A stretch of 64,000 bases of DNA from Jeotgalibacillus campisalis (GCF_000829515.1 NZ_JXRR01000022.1:62001-126000), one strand, 5' to 3'; positions 8,315 through 17,073 are shown, counted from the first letter of the stretch. Made by a program: numbers and translations. Notes: generated from the sequence alone by a model not told the origin.

Positions 8315-8372
8315 TATACTAAAATCAATATTGAGTTAGTGTATCGCTCAATTTTATCTGACCTACAAATAA

Positions 8373-8410
8373 GTACTTGATTTCCTACCGGGGATCAGGT
8401 TCTTTTTTGT
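8373..8410 (+). terminator. Terminator of the toxin/immunity unit
   Basis: An imperfect stem (arms around ACTTGAT and ATCAGGT) is followed by TTCTTTTTTG, 58 nt after the immunity stop. Confidence 0.55.
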
Positions 8411-8714
8411 ATGGTATCATATATAAGGGAAATATTCGGAACAGGATGATAGAACCCAATTAATAGGATGAGTTATCACGCAGTTCCATCTTTTATCTAT
8501 CTATTAGCCCCATATACTTCCTTAACCTTAGACAGTTTGTTCTTTGTCTTTTTGTGTAAACTGATTAACATAACATTGCTATTTCTTGCCTGAAGTTTGC
8601 ACCACCTTCTTCAGATTCTGGATCATCACGGATACCATATCGTTAAGCTAATAGTTATAAGTTCTATCTGATATGGACTCTTCCCCTATAACTTACAGAC
8701 CATATCTTGCGGAC
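8411..8714. other. AT-rich intergenic region without a convincing gene
   Basis: About 300 nt between the toxin unit and the hag terminator. I see no long frame, RNA gene or clear repeat. On the minus strand a frame of about 20 codons beginning near 8640 stops early and has no ribosome site. It may be debris from the insertion that brought the toxin module. Confidence 0.5.
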
Positions 8715-8752
8715 TAAAAAAGACCCCAGCTGAGCTGAAGTCTTTTTTAAAA
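8715..8752 (-). terminator. Terminator of hag
   Basis: On the minus strand, arms AAAAAAGACTTCAGCT and AGCTGGGGTCTTTTTT (two G-U pairs) form a strong hairpin ending in T residues, beginning about 10 nt after the hag stop. Confidence 0.9.
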
Positions 8753-8761
8753 AACATAAAA

Positions 8762-9619
8762 TTAACGAAGAAGTTGAAGAACACCTTGTGGCTGTTGGTT
8801 AGCTTGAGCAAGCATCGCTTGAGCAGCTTGAGAAAGAATAGAATTCTTCGTTTGATTCATCATTTCTTTCGCCATGTCTACGTCGCGAACACGTGATTCT
8901 GCAGCAGTAAGGTTTTCTGCAGATGTGTTTAGATTGTTAATAGCGTAATCTAAACGGTTTTGATAAGAACCTAGATTTGAACGTTCTGCTGAAACTGTTT
9001 TGATTGCATTATTAATAGTGGTAATCGCAGCTGTTGCAGTAGCAGCATCTGTTGAAATATCAATTGCATTCGCATCTTCAGCATCAGTAGTAGCGATACC
9101 AAGCCCTGTTGAACCGGTCATATCTCCTAGTGTCAATTCAATTTGTTGACCTGTATTAGCACCAACTTGGAAAGTGAAGGTTCCATCTGTGTTGGGTCCA
9201 CCAGCACCAGTAAGTAAATCTTGACCATTAAACTGTGAATCTTTAGCAATACGATTGATATCTTTAGCCAGTTGATTAGCTTCATCTTGAATAGCTGTGC
9301 GATCTTCAGTAGTATTTGTATCATTTGAGGATTGTACTGCTAATTCACGCATACGTTGTAGCATAGAATGAGTTTCATTTAATGCTCCTTCAGCAGTTTG
9401 TATTAAAGAAATACCATCTTGTGCATTTCGTGAAGCTTGCTCCAAGCCACGAACTTGCCCACGCATCTTTTCTGAAATTGATAGTCCAGCTGCATCGTCA
9501 GCAGCACTATTAATACGAAGACCTGAAGCCAATTTCTCCATAGAATTTGACTGCGCATTAGTAGCACTTGAAAGCTGACGGTGAGTGTTAAGAGCTGTGA
9601 TATTGTGATTGATAATCAT
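8762..9619 (-). CDS. hag: Flagellin, main filament protein
   Basis: 285 residues, the size of a short Bacillus-type flagellin. The N-terminal D0/D1 region ([17 protein letters not shown], then '[21 protein letters not shown]' spread over residues 40-60) and the C-terminal D0 end ([13 protein letters not shown]) are conserved, with only a small variable centre. Flagellin is exported by the flagellar type III apparatus and polymerises into the filament. The start ATG 9619 follows GGGAGG at 8 nt; a longer open frame runs up to 9682 but that part is the regulatory leader. It is monocistronic, between a SigD promoter and a strong terminator, and its leader carries a CsrA site. Confidence 0.97.
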   Translation of the reverse strand: MIINHNITALNTHRQLSSATNAQSNSMEKLASGLRINSAADDAAGLSISEKMRGQVRGLEQASRNAQDGISLIQTAEGALNETHSMLQRMRELAVQSSNDTNTTEDRTAIQDEANQLAKDINRIAKDSQFNGQDLLTGAGGPNTDGTFTFQVGANTGQQIELTLGDMTGSTGLGIATTDAEDANAIDISTDAATATAAITTINNAIKTVSAERSNLGSYQNRLDYAINNLNTSAENLTAAESRVRDVDMAKEMMNQTKNSILSQAAQAMLAQANQQPQGVLQLLR

Positions 9620-9626
9620 TTGTAAT

Positions 9627-9663
9627 TTCCTCCCTGAATGTGTCGCAAACATCCTTGTTCGCG
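9627..9663 (-). promoter_or_regulatory. CsrA-binding leader of hag
   Basis: On the minus strand a hairpin at 9663-9644 has arms CGCGAACA and TGTTTGCG (8 bp, one G-U) and the loop AGGA, the preferred form of a CsrA site. A second GGA lies in the GGGAGG ribosome site at about 9632-9627. Two sites, one over the ribosome site, match how CsrA represses hag in B. subtilis. Confidence 0.8.
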
Positions 9664-9721
9664 AGTTGGTTTTTTCGAGCAAGTCGATAGCGGCGCCGCT
9701 GTCTTTTTGCTTACACTACTT

Positions 9722-9748
9722 ATATCGGACCTTGGTGGGAGTTGTTAA
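9722..9748 (-). promoter_or_regulatory. SigD promoter of hag
   Basis: Minus-strand TTAA, a 15-nt spacer and TCCGATAT (one mismatch to GCCGATAT). It places the transcript start about 95 nt before the hag ATG, leaving room for the CsrA leader. Confidence 0.88.
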
Positions 9749-9790
9749 TAGTTTTTTAAAAGTTTTTTTACTTTTTCGGGACTTTTTTCA

Positions 9791-9827
9791 TCCATGAAAA
9801 AAGCTGCACCGGGTGAGGGAGCAGCTT
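9791..9827 (-). terminator. Terminator after csrA
   Basis: Arms AAGCTGCTCC and GGTGCAGCTT on the minus strand, then TTTTTTC. The stem begins in the csrA stop codon and separates the flgN-csrA unit from hag. Confidence 0.8.
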
Positions 9828-10044
9828 AGGGTTTTCGTATAAGGTTAAATACATCGGCGACGCCTACGGATGCAGATTCGTTTTCTTCCTGGATGTTCAG
9901 GTAAACTTCCTTGCGGTGGATATCGACGTGCTTGGGAGCGTTGATGCCGAGTTTTACCTGGTCGCCGCTTGAGCTGATGACGGTGATTTCGATGTCATCG
10001 CCGATTTTGATGGCTTCACCGGTTTTGCGTGTCAGTACGAGCAT
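9826..10044 (-). CDS. csrA: Translational regulator CsrA
   Basis: 72 residues. '[20 protein letters not shown]' at the N-terminus and '[19 protein letters not shown]' are the canonical CsrA sequence, including the R6 and R44-region RNA contacts. The dimer binds GGA in hairpin loops; the clearest target here is the hag leader about 160 nt downstream. AAAAGGAG lies upstream of the start. fliW ends 7 nt before it, and FliW sequesters CsrA until flagellin is exported, so the three genes form a homeostasis circuit. Last gene of the flgN-flgK-flgL-yviE-fliW-csrA unit. Confidence 0.97.
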   Translation of the reverse strand: MLVLTRKTGEAIKIGDDIEITVISSSGDQVKLGINAPKHVDIHRKEVYLNIQEENESASVGVADVFNLIRKP

Positions 10045-10050
10045 GCGCGG

Positions 10051-10494
10051 TCACTCCTTTTCTTCAGCGGGGGTCAGGATGCGCTGACGTGTTTGGTAGC
10101 CGCTGTCGTTTAAAATGACTTGCTTTGCTTTGCGGTTGGCGGTGTTGAAGATTAGCGGTGCCTGCAGGTTGGCGGTCGTCTTTTCAAACGGCTCCTGCAC
10201 ATTTAAAATGACGAGGGCTAGAGCATCTTCCGGCTTTTCAAGACTCAGTGCACTCACCGTCGAGTCTTCAAGTTTAAATTGATAATCAGCCGCAAAGGCG
10301 AACGGATTGGTAACGACAAATCCGAGCTCCGGAGTGGTTGTGGATTGCAGCACGTGAAACACATCGTTTTCAGGAAACGCAATCAGGGCAAATTCTTTTT
10401 CGTCTACAAATCCAGGAATGCCGCTTTCAAACAACCAGAATTCTTCCTGGTTGGCTTCGATCTGACCGTGGTATTTTGTTTCAAGTGTTGTCAT
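10051..10494 (-). CDS. fliW: Flagellar assembly factor FliW
   Basis: 147 residues from ATG 10494 (AAGGA 9 nt upstream; an ATG at 10503 touches the ribosome site and is not favoured). The family patterns 'FESGIPGFVDEKEFALI', 'ITNPF'-like 'VVTNPFAF' and 'DALALVILNV' are present. FliW is a small beta-barrel protein that binds either flagellin or CsrA; when flagellin is exported, FliW is released, binds CsrA and frees hag translation. Position between yviE and csrA matches B. subtilis. Confidence 0.95.
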   Translation of the reverse strand: MTTLETKYHGQIEANQEEFWLFESGIPGFVDEKEFALIAFPENDVFHVLQSTTTPELGFVVTNPFAFAADYQFKLEDSTVSALSLEKPEDALALVILNVQEPFEKTTANLQAPLIFNTANRKAKQVILNDSGYQTRQRILTPAEEKE

Positions 10495-10512
10495 GCATCC
10501 CATTCCTTTTTG

Positions 10513-11076
10513 TTAAATTTCCGTATTGACGACTCGTATGTTAAGTGATTCACGCTGTCTCATGGAGATTGACACGTCTCCGGCTTGATGATCAATAATA
10601 GGCTTTTGGGCGCGTGTCCGGTTGATGACTTTTTGCGGTGACGCGTCAATATGTGTGCTTCCTTGCTGATACCTTACCTTAACACTAAAAGGCGGCGGGA
10701 TAAACCCGATATTGAAGGACTGTTCAGGGCCGTTGCTGTTTCGTGCGGCGATAGATTGAATGACGCGTCCGCCTTTTTCAATTTCCATAAGCTGATTGCC
10801 TTCACTTGTTCTTCGGCTCATGCCTGCCTGGACCTCCTGCATGCCTTTGCTTGCCGCTTCCCGAATGAGCTGAGGAGTACGCTTGAGTCCCATGGCTGCC
10901 CACGCCTGCGACTGATCAATGGTTAATCTGCCGGGTGTCGTGCGGATGGTCATTTGCGCCTTCGGTGATTCCAGGTCAAGTTTAGCGGACGGCTGCTGAA
11001 TCGACTGGCTCGCTTTGGTCGAGCTTATACCGATTTTGGCAGATGTGGATTGCATTTGTAGCTGCGGAATTTGCAT
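10513..11076 (-). CDS. yviE: YviE-like protein of the flagellar operon (DUF6470 type)
   Basis: 187 residues from ATG 11076 (a GTG at 11085 is in frame but overlaps the GAGGTG ribosome site). The N-terminus is made of short repeated phrases rich in Q, S and K ('IPQLQMQSTSAKIGIS', 'SAKLDLESPKAQMTI'), the pattern of YviE. The centre is polar and the C-terminus ends in a strand-rich part. No signal peptide. Its function is unknown even in B. subtilis. Conservation between flgL and fliW suggests a role in late flagellar assembly or filament modification. Confidence 0.85.
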   Translation of the reverse strand: MQIPQLQMQSTSAKIGISSTKASQSIQQPSAKLDLESPKAQMTIRTTPGRLTIDQSQAWAAMGLKRTPQLIREAASKGMQEVQAGMSRRTSEGNQLMEIEKGGRVIQSIAARNSNGPEQSFNIGFIPPPFSVKVRYQQGSTHIDASPQKVINRTRAQKPIIDHQAGDVSISMRQRESLNIRVVNTEI

Positions 11077-11106
11077 CGCATTCACCTCATGGCGCAGAAT
11101 CTTTTA

Positions 11107-11991
11107 TTAACGAAGGAAATCCATTAAAGAAGGCTGGACAATACGCGATCCGATCGAAAGTGCAGCACGGTGAACACTTTCCTGTACTTTAAGGTCTGTG
11201 ATCACCTTTTCAAAATCGATATCTTCGTTCTCAGACATAATTTTTGTCGCGGTTACTTCCTGTTCTCCCACACGGATCTCCATTAATTCCACCCGGTTAT
11301 GGCGGGCTCCTAAATTGGCTCTCGTATCGGTCACATTTGAAATATGGCCGTCCATTTGATTTAAAAAACCACTGATGTCTTTGCCTTCTGTGTCTGGATC
11401 ATTCAATCCAGCAATAAGAGAATCCAGATCATCAAAAAGATCAGATGAAAAAACCGCTGTTGGATCTACATTGACGGAAATATACACGCCTTTAGAAAGT
11501 TCAAGGTCAATCGATTCAGAGTTTGCAGATACCTTAACAGGGTCCTGAGACAAATCAATCGGCTTTTCGAGTGTATTGGTTCCGTTAAACAAAAACTTGT
11601 CCCCAAACTTCGTGTTTCCAAGCTCGGCCAAATGCTCTTTCAACTGGTCAATTTCCTCGCTAATCGATTTTCTTTGCGCAGCGTCATACGTATCATTTCC
11701 TGCCTGCACGATTAATTCACGGACACGCTGAAGTGCAGATCCTGTTTTATCAAGTGTGGCATCAGAATTTTCAGTCCAGTTATACGCTTCAGAGTAATTT
11801 CGTTTAAACTGCTCGGTTTCAATCATATTTCTTCGGTAGGAGATGCCTTTCATGGCGACTACCGGGTCATCTGACGGGCGGTTAATTTTTTTCTGGGTGG
11901 CAATCTGGTCCTGGAATTTCCCCATCTTTTCAAAGCTTGACGATAAATTCCGCATCATATTGCCTGACAGCATGGATTGAGTCACACGCAT
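11107..11991 (-). CDS. flgL: Hook-filament junction protein FlgL (HAP3)
   Basis: 294 residues. N-terminal 'MRVTQSMLSGNMMRNLSSS' and 'KINRPSDDPV' are FlgL hallmarks; the C-terminus (DLKVQESVHRAALSIGSRI) forms the matching D0 coil. The protein joins the hook, through FlgK, to the flagellin filament and is exported by the type III apparatus with FlgN as chaperone. TAAGGAG stands upstream. It lies 15 nt after flgK and 30 nt ahead of yviE in one operon. Confidence 0.96.
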   Translation of the reverse strand: MRVTQSMLSGNMMRNLSSSFEKMGKFQDQIATQKKINRPSDDPVVAMKGISYRRNMIETEQFKRNYSEAYNWTENSDATLDKTGSALQRVRELIVQAGNDTYDAAQRKSISEEIDQLKEHLAELGNTKFGDKFLFNGTNTLEKPIDLSQDPVKVSANSESIDLELSKGVYISVNVDPTAVFSSDLFDDLDSLIAGLNDPDTEGKDISGFLNQMDGHISNVTDTRANLGARHNRVELMEIRVGEQEVTATKIMSENEDIDFEKVITDLKVQESVHRAALSIGSRIVQPSLMDFLR

Positions 11992-12006
11992 GATCGATCA
12001 CTCTCC

Positions 12007-13638
12007 TTATCTTCCGACTAAGCCCATTCCGTTTATAATTTTATCGAGCATTTCATCCACCATGGTAATGCTTCGCGCAGCGGCGTTATAGGCATGCTGG
12101 AACTGAATCATATTGCTCATTTCCTCATCAAGTGAAACGGAGGATACTGATAGACGTTTTTCTTCAACCGACTCTGTTAACACAAGGCTGTTTTGCCCCA
12201 TACGGTTTGCCTGCATTGCATTAACACCCAATTTGCCGACCATTCCTTCATAAAACGAATTTAACGAGCCGTTTTGGATGGCGCTTAAACCGGGGAGATC
12301 AATTGTTTCGTCTGTTCCTTCAAGCTTTAGGGCGCCGTCTGACAATATCATGCTTTGAATATTAGAAAGATTAATGGCGTTTTGTCCGTTCCCTGCGTTT
12401 ACCGCTCCGCTCTCTGAAACAGACATGGAGGCGGCGATATCCTGCGCGTTTAAATCCGCAAGCTTGAGTCCTTTTGCTGCTCCTTCAAAAGATGCTGGAT
12501 TTGCCAGTTCAAAAAACGGCTTGCCCTTTTCACCCTTAAGATCTGTTCCTTTTTCATGGACGGCATTAAACGCATTTGCAAACGTAAAGGCCATCTTATC
12601 AAGGTCGCTGAGCATATCGGGATAAAGTCCTTTTTCAACCGTTTCGCCATTGGCGTTTGTATGACTGTAGCTGTAGGATTCGATCATCCCGCGGAGCTTG
12701 CCTTGCGCAAATTGAATCGTGCCATTTTCATTGGCAAATGGAATTGAGGTGTTCAATGCTTTTCCTTCACTTGTAAAAAGCTGAATCGAAGAAATGGTTT
12801 CCGGCGTTTGATCATTCATTCTGCCGTTTGCATCCGCAAAACCGAGCTGGTTGAACCGGTTTCCTGTGACAAGGGGCTGTTCTTTGCCGTTTTCGCTCAC
12901 AAGCGTGATATTATAAACGCCTTCAGCGATTTTTAGGTCATTTCCGCCGGAAGGTGTTTTCTGTACATTGATTTTCACCATTTGTGAAAGCTCGTCCACT
13001 AACGCGTCCCGCTTGTCGTACAAATCATTTGGCAGGTAGCCGTGCGGTTCAACGCCTGCAATCTGGCTGTTTAGTCCGCTGATTTGCTCTAACAGGGAAT
13101 TGACGCTTTTTAAGCCGATGCCGATTTCACTGCCGATATCTTTCTGGATGGTTTTAAGGGAATCGCTGGCATAATGAAACGTATCCACCGCTGCCTGACC
13201 GCGTTCAAGTACGACGCTTCTTGCGCCTGTGTTTTCTGGGTTCACCGATAAATCCTGCAGCGACTGCCAAAATTCGCCCATGACCGCAGACAAGCCGTTT
13301 GTCGTCGGCTCATTCATAACATCCTCCATTTTACTGAGGGAGGTTGCTCGCGCGTCCCAATAGCCCAGTTTATTGGACTCATTGCGGAACTGATCGTCCA
13401 GAAAGCTCTCGCGCACGCGCTGAATGGAGCCTGCTTCTACGCCGGTTCCCAATTGTCCGGGAATTTGCGGGCGGTTCATGGCAGCTGTCGGGAAGGCTTC
13501 AGTCGGCGTGAAATTCACACGCTGTCTTGAGTAGCCCGGTGTGTTGGCATTGGCAATATTATGACCAGTTGTGTGCAGGGCGCTTTGCTGTGTGTTTAAG
13601 GCGCGTCTTGCAACTTCGAGTCCGTGAAAAGTAGACAT
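12007..13638 (-). CDS. flgK: Hook-filament junction protein FlgK (HAP1)
   Basis: 543 residues, normal length. The N-terminus carries 'GLEVARRALNTQQSALHTTG' and 'HNIANANTPGYSRQRVNF', the rod/hook/HAP signature. The C-terminus has 'VSLDEEMSNMIQFQHAYNAA' and ends in a D0 helix. FlgK is the first junction protein on the hook. The start ATG 13638 follows GGAGG at 8 nt. Second gene of the flgN-csrA unit. Confidence 0.97.
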   Translation of the reverse strand: MSTFHGLEVARRALNTQQSALHTTGHNIANANTPGYSRQRVNFTPTEAFPTAAMNRPQIPGQLGTGVEAGSIQRVRESFLDDQFRNESNKLGYWDARATSLSKMEDVMNEPTTNGLSAVMGEFWQSLQDLSVNPENTGARSVVLERGQAAVDTFHYASDSLKTIQKDIGSEIGIGLKSVNSLLEQISGLNSQIAGVEPHGYLPNDLYDKRDALVDELSQMVKINVQKTPSGGNDLKIAEGVYNITLVSENGKEQPLVTGNRFNQLGFADANGRMNDQTPETISSIQLFTSEGKALNTSIPFANENGTIQFAQGKLRGMIESYSYSHTNANGETVEKGLYPDMLSDLDKMAFTFANAFNAVHEKGTDLKGEKGKPFFELANPASFEGAAKGLKLADLNAQDIAASMSVSESGAVNAGNGQNAINLSNIQSMILSDGALKLEGTDETIDLPGLSAIQNGSLNSFYEGMVGKLGVNAMQANRMGQNSLVLTESVEEKRLSVSSVSLDEEMSNMIQFQHAYNAAARSITMVDEMLDKIINGMGLVGR

Positions 13639-13670
13639 TCTTCAACCTCCAGTGTAGTCAGTTAATCAGG

Positions 13671-14147
13671 TCAGGCTTGTGAGTCAAAAAGCGGCTTGAT
13701 CGTTTCATTTGATTGATCGTCGCCTCGATTGCCATAGGTTTGCGTATCTGCGCTCGGCATCAGCAGGTCCATATTCAGCGAAACAAACTGCATCGACTGC
13801 TCCAGTAAAAGCTGATTCAGTGTGTTGGTTTCTTTTAGCGCTGTCAGTACAGCTAGCATTTCTTCCTGCATGTGCAAAAGAGGTTCATGCTCTTTTTCTT
13901 CTATATAAGGAAGTGCTTCCTGCAGACCTGCACTGTTTTTGCCGGTAAGCTCTGTCATAAGTCCGATGCGTTTTTTCTCGAGTGTGTTAATGGCATGGAT
14001 GTGCTTTTGTTCTTCCTGCATCAGTGCTGTTAAGGAGGTCAGATTTCCTTCCTTAATGACAGCCGTCTTATTTATGGCGATCTGCTGCAGACTTTTATGC
14101 AGCTTCAGCATTTTTTCAAGTAAGTCAATCAGTGATGATCCCGTCAT
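13671..14147 (-). CDS. flgN: FlgN-family chaperone for FlgK/FlgL
   Basis: 158 residues, all helical and charged, with heptad-like leucines ('LIDLLEKMLKLHKSLQQIAI', then 'LTALMQEEQKHIHAI') as in the FlgN (YvyG) family. FlgN keeps FlgK and FlgL soluble and delivers them to the export gate. AAAGGAG precedes ATG 14147. A SigD promoter lies 43 nt upstream, so this gene begins the unit. In B. subtilis flgN follows flgM directly; here the two are 5.6 kb apart. Confidence 0.88.
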   Translation of the reverse strand: MTGSSLIDLLEKMLKLHKSLQQIAINKTAVIKEGNLTSLTALMQEEQKHIHAINTLEKKRIGLMTELTGKNSAGLQEALPYIEEKEHEPLLHMQEEMLAVLTALKETNTLNQLLLEQSMQFVSLNMDLLMPSADTQTYGNRGDDQSNETIKPLFDSQA

Positions 14148-14190
14148 TGGGTTCTCCTTTGGTCAAAAAGTGATCGTGCTTCTCTTTTGT

Positions 14191-14217
14191 ATATCGGCTC
14201 TTTGGACGATAAGTTAA
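14191..14217 (-). promoter_or_regulatory. SigD promoter of flgN-flgK-flgL-yviE-fliW-csrA
   Basis: Minus-strand TTAA, a 15-nt spacer and a perfect GCCGATAT. It lies between the YaaR-family gene and flgN. Confidence 0.9.
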
Positions 14218-14240
14218 TGCTTTTTCGGCAATTGCCCTCA

Positions 14241-14678
14241 TTACGTGTAGACATTAATCAGCATCCCTTGAATCTGGCCGATTTTGCTTAAAATATCAAT
14301 GCCTTTTTGTTCTTTTTGAAGCACGGAATTGGTCAGGTCAATCAGGCCCTGGTCCACTTCCTTGACGATTTTATATACCTTCGTCCGCCCTCTGCGGTTA
14401 AAGCCGCGCTGGTCTTCAAGCTGAAGCGCGTTGCTTACGGCCTCTTCCATAAACTGCTTCACAAGTTTTTTATATTTTTTTAAGTCTTCAACAGATCGGG
14501 ATTCTGCGAGTACTTTTCCCTGGTCTTCAATTTCCTTGGACATGGCGGTCATTTTATCAATGAGCGTGCTGCCTCTTTTTTTTGCCATCACTTCGGAAAA
14601 CGAGGTGGATTCTTTGGCTTTCTCGGCTTTGGCGGAAGCTTTAGCCGGTCCTGTTTTTGAAATGCGTTGAATTTCCAT
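14241..14678 (-). CDS. YaaR-family (DUF327) protein in the flagellar cluster
   Basis: 145 residues from ATG 14678, preceded by GTGGAGTG; a longer frame to 14714 lacks a ribosome site. The C-terminal half ('KIVKEVDQGLIDLTNSVL', then 'ILSKIGQIQGMLINVYT') matches the DUF327/YaaR pattern, a predicted helical cytosolic protein of unknown function. In B. subtilis yaaR lies far away beside yaaQ, so its place between the large flagellin and flgN is notable. A terminator separates it from the flagellin gene upstream, and a SigD promoter for flgN follows. Confidence 0.82.
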   Translation of the reverse strand: MEIQRISKTGPAKASAKAEKAKESTSFSEVMAKKRGSTLIDKMTAMSKEIEDQGKVLAESRSVEDLKKYKKLVKQFMEEAVSNALQLEDQRGFNRRGRTKVYKIVKEVDQGLIDLTNSVLQKEQKGIDILSKIGQIQGMLINVYT

Positions 14679-14726
14679 TTTTATCACTCCACTTGTAAAT
14701 GTTCCTTTTATCATACGTGCTCACAT

Positions 14727-14768
14727 GAAAAAGGGGAAGAAGCCTATACTCCCATGGCTCTTCCCTCT
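14727..14768 (-). terminator. Terminator after the large flagellin gene
   Basis: Minus-strand arms GGGAAGAGCC and GGCTTCTTCCC (one bulge) around an 11-nt loop, then CTTTTTC. The stem begins about 10 nt after the flagellin stop. Confidence 0.75.
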
Positions 14769-14775
14769 CACAACA

Positions 14776-16566
14776 TTATTGAAGCAATTGCAAAATTCCC
14801 TGCGGCAGCTGATTTGCTTGAGCAAGCATCGCCTGTCCGGCCTGGTTTAAGATGTTATTTTTCGTGAACGTTGACATTTCCTTCGCCATATCAAGGTCAC
14901 GGATTCGTGATTCAGCAGCCGTCAGATTTTCATTGGCTGACTGCAGGTTTGTAATCGTATGTTCAAGTCGGTTCTGCACCGCACCAAGCTTGCTGCGTTC
15001 TTCAGAAACAGATTGAATCGCTTTATCAAATAGGGTAATGGCACGGGAAGCATCGTCAGTTGTCATAACACTGACGCCTTGAGAAGCATTAACACCTGAT
15101 ACAGTAAGGAAGGTGCCGTCCGCTGTGCGGCCAATGCCAAGCTTCGCTGCATCCATTGGATTCACCGTCAGTGTCAGCATTTCAAGCTCATTGGCGCCAA
15201 TTTGGAAATCAACACTCAACGCTTTTCCTTGGTTTGCGACAAAATCGCTGTCTTTAAATTCAATTTCGAGACCATTCGCTGCCCCGTCATCTGTTTTAAT
15301 GGTTCCAACTGTTAATGTGTTCCCAACAACAGAGAACGTCTCATCAAGTGCAGGCGCTTTTGTTGCAGGATCCGCAATAGCAGAACCAACAACCCCGTCA
15401 ATTTCTTCTAGTACAGAAGCGAGGTCCTTGCCTTCAGGGTTAATCGTGACTGATGCAGTTCCGCCTGTATACGGAACAGCCGGCTTGCCAAAATTGATCG
15501 TTAAGCCATCAAGCTTCAGGGAGTCGCCTTCTTTTGGTGTTTCGCTGAACGTTAAGCTCACTCGCTCGGAAGAAGCTGCTTCCGGATCCGCATGAAAGGT
15601 TGTTGCCGGTCCTCCGGTAAATGGACTTGTCCATCTTGCGCCAGTTAATGTCGGATCAACGGCAACTGAAAGGTCGGCTGCCTCATTTGGCGACATTGGG
15701 TTCTGCGTTGAGAAAGTTATAGCAGCCGGGTTAATTTGGCCGTCATTTGCCGCACCGGCATTTGTAGCAGGTGTTTTTGAAACGGTAAAGCTTGGATCTG
15801 CTGTTCGAACGGCTGTTTCCAGTGCATTGACCAGCGTGTTGATGTTTCCGATTTTTGCGACGTCAGTTGTTGCTGCTGTGTTCCAGCCTGTTACATTGAC
15901 CGCAATATTGCCTGAAGCTGTTAAGCCGGCTGTTGGGGAAGCTGCGTTATCAATTTCGTATACTTTGCCGTTGATGGTAAACTTTTTGCCTTCAATGCCT
16001 GCGTTATTCAGTTCTCCCACTGACATTGGGAAATCAAGTCTTGCACTGGCAGGTTCACTTGGTGCTGCCGTTACCGTTCCGCCAAACACGCCAAGACCGT
16101 TGTAATCAATTTGTGCGTTTGTCGTCTCCAAAAATGCTCTTCCTGTATCAGAACCGTTTAACAGCTTTTTCTGGTTAAACTGCGTAGTGTCTGCGATACG
16201 ATCGATTTCGGACGTTAATTCGTTAATTTCAGACTGAATCGCTTCACGGTCTGTTTCTTCAAGGGTGCCGTTTGCTGACTGAATCGACAGCTCTCTCATA
16301 CGCTGAAGAATATCATGAGTGGAAGAAAGGGCGCCTTCTGCTGTTTGCACAAGGGAAATCGCATCAAGGGAGTTGCGCTCTGCCATATCAAGGCCGCGGA
16401 TTTGAGAACGCATTTTTTCAGAAATGGCAAGTCCTGCAGCGTCATCTGCTGCTTTATTGATCCGAAGACCGGATGATAGCTTTTCAAGACTTTTCGATGT
16501 TGCCCCCATGGTCTGATTTAAATTACGGTAGGCATTTAATGCCTGGATATTATGATTAATTCTCAT
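14776..16566 (-). CDS. Second, large flagellin with expanded central domain
   Basis: 596 residues, twice the length of hag in this window. The D0/D1 ends are complete: 'MRINHNIQALNAYRNLNQTM', then '[18 protein letters not shown]' at the N-terminus, and 'ESRIRDLDMAKEM' and 'AQANQLPQGILQLLQ' at the C-terminus. Residues about 145-480 form an A/T/G/P-rich insert with strand-like repeats ('FTINGKVYEID', 'LKLDGLTINFGK'), expected to be a surface-exposed D2/D3 domain. It lies 3 nt behind a FliS-like gene, so its own chaperone is co-translated, and both are read from a SigD promoter. No CsrA hairpin precedes it, because the upstream sequence is coding. It should give a second filament type or a minor filament subunit. 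Confidence 0.95.
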   Translation of the reverse strand: MRINHNIQALNAYRNLNQTMGATSKSLEKLSSGLRINKAADDAAGLAISEKMRSQIRGLDMAERNSLDAISLVQTAEGALSSTHDILQRMRELSIQSANGTLEETDREAIQSEINELTSEIDRIADTTQFNQKKLLNGSDTGRAFLETTNAQIDYNGLGVFGGTVTAAPSEPASARLDFPMSVGELNNAGIEGKKFTINGKVYEIDNAASPTAGLTASGNIAVNVTGWNTAATTDVAKIGNINTLVNALETAVRTADPSFTVSKTPATNAGAANDGQINPAAITFSTQNPMSPNEAADLSVAVDPTLTGARWTSPFTGGPATTFHADPEAASSERVSLTFSETPKEGDSLKLDGLTINFGKPAVPYTGGTASVTINPEGKDLASVLEEIDGVVGSAIADPATKAPALDETFSVVGNTLTVGTIKTDDGAANGLEIEFKDSDFVANQGKALSVDFQIGANELEMLTLTVNPMDAAKLGIGRTADGTFLTVSGVNASQGVSVMTTDDASRAITLFDKAIQSVSEERSKLGAVQNRLEHTITNLQSANENLTAAESRIRDLDMAKEMSTFTKNNILNQAGQAMLAQANQLPQGILQLLQ

Positions 16567-16569
16567 TTT

Positions 16570-17022
16570 TTACTTCCCCGCTTCCATTGGATTCGGATTG
16601 CGCTCCTGCACCATGATGTGTTTTTCGTATTGAGAGGTTCCTATTTTGCCGGCAGATTTAGCGGCTGCAGGCTTTGTTTTTAAAATTTCGGTCCATGCTG
16701 CAGAAAGCTCTTCAAGAATAGCGAGCATGTCTTTTGCGAGCTGCGCATCCTTTTTTATGTTTGCTTCAATCGTTTTTTGCGCTATGTAGTTATACACCGC
16801 ATCCAGCTGATCGGCAATGATGCCTGAGTCATAATTCAACCCTGCTCCAAGGCGGCGCATAATGTCGTTTACTTTTTGCATTCGTTTATTGGCTTCCAGA
16901 AACTGCTTGCGATCAATCATTTGGATTGCATCCTTTAATTGGGTGATCGCGGCTTCATAAAGATACGAAGTCAATTCCTGTGAAGATTTTTGATAGAGTA
17001 GTTCTTTTGTAAGAAAGTTCAT
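16570..17022 (-). CDS. Divergent FliS-like chaperone paired with the large flagellin
   Basis: 150 residues. 'KSSQELTSYLYEAAITQLKD' and the spacing of the following helices match FliS, but the classic NPY N-terminus is missing and a polar tail of about 30 residues follows (from about residue 118, rich in A, K and P). FliS proteins bind the C-terminal D0 helix of flagellin. Its stop is 3 nt before the large flagellin start. AGGAGG precedes ATG 17022, and a SigD promoter overlaps the end of the gene upstream. Confidence 0.85.
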   Translation of the reverse strand: MNFLTKELLYQKSSQELTSYLYEAAITQLKDAIQMIDRKQFLEANKRMQKVNDIMRRLGAGLNYDSGIIADQLDAVYNYIAQKTIEANIKKDAQLAKDMLAILEELSAAWTEILKTKPAAAKSAGKIGTSQYEKHIMVQERNPNPMEAGK

Positions 17023-17046
17023 TTTTTCTCCTCCTGCCTACTTTAT

Positions 17047-17073
17047 ATATCGGCTGAAGGAGACGTTGTTTAA
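17047..17073 (-). promoter_or_regulatory. SigD promoter of the fliS-like/large flagellin unit
   Basis: TTAA, a 15-nt spacer and a perfect GCCGATAT on the minus strand. The -35 element overlaps the stop codon of the YlqH-like gene. Confidence 0.88.

Noticed and set aside
9620-9682. Longer N-terminus for hag
   Set aside because: The extra 21 codons are not flagellin-like, lie in the CsrA leader and have no ribosome site; the conserved start follows GGGAGG at 9619.
15113-16105. Plus-strand open frames inside the large flagellin gene
   Set aside because: Antisense to the A/T/G-rich central domain, without ribosome sites or recognisable protein patterns.
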